Of a stretch of DNA of 64,000 nt, positions 61,622-64,000 are shown in pieces. This DNA is from Paranoxybacillus sp035645275 (lineage in GTDB: Bacteria > Bacillota > Bacilli > Bacillales > Anoxybacillaceae). Position 1 is the first letter of the stretch. The number at the start of each line of letters is the position of its first letter. Where the stretch lies: positions 744,001 to 808,000 of the forward strand of contig DASQMX010000026.1 in NCBI GenBank assembly GCA_035645275.1, written 5' to 3'. Below the pieces are notes generated by a model that worked only from the letters and a program-made list of their open reading frames with translations, was not told where the DNA came from and did not search any database. The position numbers and the translations under genes are program-made.

Positions 61622-63394
61622 TTATTCTCGTAATTTCTCATAAATTTTTTCAGCGACAGAATGCGGAATGCCTGCTTGTTTCAATTCCTCCACAGTAGCT
61701 TCACGTATATTTTTCACAGAACCAAAATATTTCAACAGGGCTTTTTTTCTCTTTTCTCCCACTCCTGGAATTTCATCTAATACAGACTGAAACACAGACT
61801 TGCCGCGCACTTGCCGATGGAATGTAACAGCAAATCGGTGCACCTCATCTTGAATACGCTGCAGCAAATAAAATTCTTGACTGTTCCTCTCTAAATCAAC
61901 CGTTTTTGGCGGATCGCCAATAATTAATTCCGAAGTACGATGTTTGTCGTCTTTCACAAGCCCTACGACCGGAATTTCAAGCCCTAGCTCATTTTCAAGC
62001 ACATCGCGGGCGGCTGCCAATTGTCCTTTGCCGCCATCAACGATAATCAAATCAGGAAGCGGCAAATTTTCCTTCAGCACACGTGTATATCTTCTCCGAA
62101 TCACTTCCCTCATTGACTCATAATCGTCAGGACCTTCCACCGTTTTGATTTTATATTTTCGATACTCTTTCTTCTCCGGCTTGCCGTCAATAAATACAAT
62201 CATCGCTGAAACAGGATCGGTTCCGTGAATATTGGAGTTGTCGAATGCTTCGATGCGATGCGGTGTCGGAATCCCAAGCTTTTTCCCTAAATTCTCCACC
62301 GCTTTTATTGTTCGTTCTTCATCGCGCTCGATTAAATAAAACTTCTCCTTAAGAGCAATGGCCGCATTTTTCTTTGCCAAATCAACAAGTTCTTTTTTCT
62401 TTCCTTTTTTCGGCTGGACAACTGTTACTTGAAGGAGCTGTCCAGCTAATTCTCCATTCACATCTTCGGGCAAAATGACTTCTTTCGGTTTAAAATGATT
62501 CGCTTTTGTATAAAACTGCCCTAAAAATGTTAATAATTCCTCATCCGGATCTTGATACATCGGAAACATCGAGACATCCCGTTCAATCAATTTTCCTTGG
62601 CGGATAAAGAAAACTTGAACGCACATCCAGCCTTTGTCATAGGCATAACCAAAGACATCGCGGTCAACAAAATCGTTCATCATCATTTTTTGTTTTTCCA
62701 TCGTTGCTTCAATATGGGCAATTTGATCGCGATATTCTTTTGCTCTTTCAAACTCAAGAGCTTCTGCCGCTTTTAACATTTTTTCTGTCAACTCTTCTTT
62801 AATCTCGCGGTAGCCCCCGTTTAAAAACCGGACGATTTGCTCGACGATCTCCTTGTTTTGCTCTGGCGAAACATCATGCACACACGGAGCAAGGCATTGC
62901 CCCATATGATAATAAAGACATACTCGATCTGGCAATGTCGAACATTTTCGCAGCGGATAAATGCGGTCGAGCAGTTTTTTTGTTTCATTCGCCGCCTGCA
63001 CATTCGGATAAGGTCCGAAATATTTCCCTTTATCTTTATTGACTTTTCTTGTAATGATAAGACGCGGATGCTCTTCAGCGGTGATTTTAATAAACGGATA
63101 GCTTTTGTCGTCTTTCAGCATGACGTTATATTTCGGATCGTACTTTTTAATTAAATTCATTTCCAAAATGAGCGCCTCAAGGTTTGAAGAGGTAACAATA
63201 TATTCAAAATCGGCAATTTCATTGACAAGGCGAAGTGTTTTTCCGTCATGCGTTCCTGTAAAATACGAACGCACACGGTTTTTTAACACTTTCGCTTTCC
63301 CAACGTAAATGACGGTTCCGTTTTTATCTTTCATTAAATAGCAGCCAGGCTGTTCAGGCAAAACCGCTAACTTTTCTTTTAAGTGATCATGCAT
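61622..63394 (-). CDS. uvrC: UvrABC excinuclease subunit C
   Basis: This 590-residue nuclease makes both incisions in nucleotide excision repair. It has the GIY-YIG domain at the start (GCYLMKDKNGTVIYVGKAKVL in outline), a UVR motif (about 195-230), the RNase H-like domain with EAFDNSNIHGTDPVSAMIVF and IVDGGKGQL, and C-terminal helix-hairpin-helices (LDEIPGVGEKRKKALLKYFG). ATG at 63394 has GGAG upstream. Confidence 0.97.
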   Translation of the reverse strand: MHDHLKEKLAVLPEQPGCYLMKDKNGTVIYVGKAKVLKNRVRSYFTGTHDGKTLRLVNEIADFEYIVTSSNLEALILEMNLIKKYDPKYNVMLKDDKSYPFIKITAEEHPRLIITRKVNKDKGKYFGPYPNVQAANETKKLLDRIYPLRKCSTLPDRVCLYYHMGQCLAPCVHDVSPEQNKEIVEQIVRFLNGGYREIKEELTEKMLKAAEALEFERAKEYRDQIAHIEATMEKQKMMMNDFVDRDVFGYAYDKGWMCVQVFFIRQGKLIERDVSMFPMYQDPDEELLTFLGQFYTKANHFKPKEVILPEDVNGELAGQLLQVTVVQPKKGKKKELVDLAKKNAAIALKEKFYLIERDEERTIKAVENLGKKLGIPTPHRIEAFDNSNIHGTDPVSAMIVFIDGKPEKKEYRKYKIKTVEGPDDYESMREVIRRRYTRVLKENLPLPDLIIVDGGKGQLAAARDVLENELGLEIPVVGLVKDDKHRTSELIIGDPPKTVDLERNSQEFYLLQRIQDEVHRFAVTFHRQVRGKSVFQSVLDEIPGVGEKRKKALLKYFGSVKNIREATVEELKQAGIPHSVAEKIYEKLRE

Positions 63395-63413
63395 GACAAT
63401 CACTCCAATGACA

Positions 63414-64000
63414 TTAATCTATCCACTTATACAAGGTAATTTCACCATAAACAGGGTCTGCTAATGTGCTTGATTGATAAGTTTTCACTTTAAGCAAACG
63501 TCCCTCAAGTGAAACCCCTTGTGCCGCAAATCCTTTAACTACATGATCTGTCAAATAAATTGTAGCATGTTTATAGTTCGCTTTATCCTGTAAAAAAACG
63601 TCAAAATGAAGCACCCGTTTATGGATAAAATCGGCGTCTAAATATTCCATGACTCTCGTTTCTTCCCATGTATAAACAACAAAAGGAGCGTCTACTTTTT
63701 GTAAATCATATGTTAATTGATAAGTTGCCGGCAAGTGAGTTGCTTGTCCATATACATGTATGCTGCCGACAATAACTTGAATGATGAATACCGTTAATGC
63801 AAACCATTTTTTATACATCGACTTTCCAACAGAAAAATATCGTCCCCAAATATAAAAAAGAATAATCGTAACTAACGGTGCAATATGGCGCGGCTTTTCA
63901 ATATTTTGCGCAAGCCACGCCCAAAGAAAATAGACGATGCTTATTATCAATAGCCAATATGGAATGATAGTTGCATTGTTTGTTTTACGAACAGCAAAAA
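63414..64000 (-). CDS. C-terminal part of a multi-pass membrane protein (cut by window edge)
   Basis: The frame is open beyond the window: codons before 63950 continue upstream to base 64000, so the 178-residue ORF from the TTG at 63950 is only the tail. Visible are two or three hydrophobic helices (FLWAWLAQNIEKPRHIAPLVTIILFYIWG, KKWFALTVFIIQVIVG) and a roughly 110-residue soluble end. The pattern resembles the last helices of ArnT/GT39-type membrane glycosyltransferases (aromatic then basic-His-x-x-P), but this is a weak guess. Transcribed toward uvrC. Confidence 0.55.
   Translation of the reverse strand, partial: FAVRKTNNATIIPYWLLIISIVYFLWAWLAQNIEKPRHIAPLVTIILFYIWGRYFSVGKSMYKKWFALTVFIIQVIVGSIHVYGQATHLPATYQLTYDLQKVDAPFVVYTWEETRVMEYLDADFIHKRVLHFDVFLQDKANYKHATIYLTDHVVKGFAAQGVSLEGRLLKVKTYQSSTLADPVYGEITLYKWID

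Overview
The window is a 64-kb stretch of a Gram-positive, endospore-forming Bacillaceae chromosome, probably a moderately thermophilic Geobacillus / Parageobacillus / Anoxybacillus-type species. The grounds are the gene order, which follows the Bacillus subtilis mreC to uvrC region almost gene for gene; the sporulation genes spoIIB, ysxE, spoVID, lonB, gerM and gerE; the strong AGGAGG-type ribosome sites; and T-box and lysine-riboswitch leaders. The genus is inference from resemblance, not a search result. Almost everything is on the minus strand, so transcription runs from high to low coordinates.

Layout from low to high coordinate: (1) 1-4.3 kb, cell shape and septum genes mreC (cut by the window edge), mreB, radC, maf, spoIIB. 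(2) 4.4-16.5 kb, a complete type IV pilus locus where B. subtilis has only comC: pilB, pilT, pilC, a major-pilin-like gene, prepilin peptidase, pilM, pilN and pilO on the minus strand, preceded by a G5/VanW-like membrane protein and an unknown acidic membrane protein, with a divergent plus-strand set of three minor-pilin-like genes. (3) 16.6-23.5 kb, folC, valS with its T-box leader, a small membrane ORF, and the spore-coat genes ysxE and spoVID. (4) 23.7-30.1 kb, the haem operon hemA-X-C-D-B-L. (5) 30.2-40 kb, a structured repeat, a small membrane protein, ysxC, lonA, lonB, clpX, tig and ysoA. (6) 40-49.5 kb, ilvE and ilvB-H-C-leuA-B-C-D, with a leucine-type T-box between ilvE and ilvB. (7) 49.6-50.3 kb, an accessory patch with an IS200/IS605-like remnant, tRNA-Arg(UCU), a partial tRNA copy, tandem repeats and a palindromic element. 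(8) 50.3-64 kb, ysnB, rdgB, rph, gerM, murI/racE, a MarR regulator, gerE, ysmA, sdhCAB, yslB, lysC under a lysine riboswitch, uvrC, and the end of a multi-pass membrane protein.

The coding content is mostly conserved housekeeping, branched-chain amino acid, haem and sporulation genes. The less ordinary material is the pilus locus and the small mobile or structured repeats in the intergenic regions. Five copies of one roughly 75-125-bp palindromic element lie inside inverted-repeat hairpins; one sits inside the ilv T-box leader and one supplies the stop codon of ysnB. Two related IS200/IS605-like non-autonomous elements lie between hemB and hemL and between the lysine riboswitch and lysC. A cloverleaf-like repeat at 30.2 kb is followed by an internally deleted copy of itself. 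I found no CRISPR array, rRNA, prophage or transposase gene.
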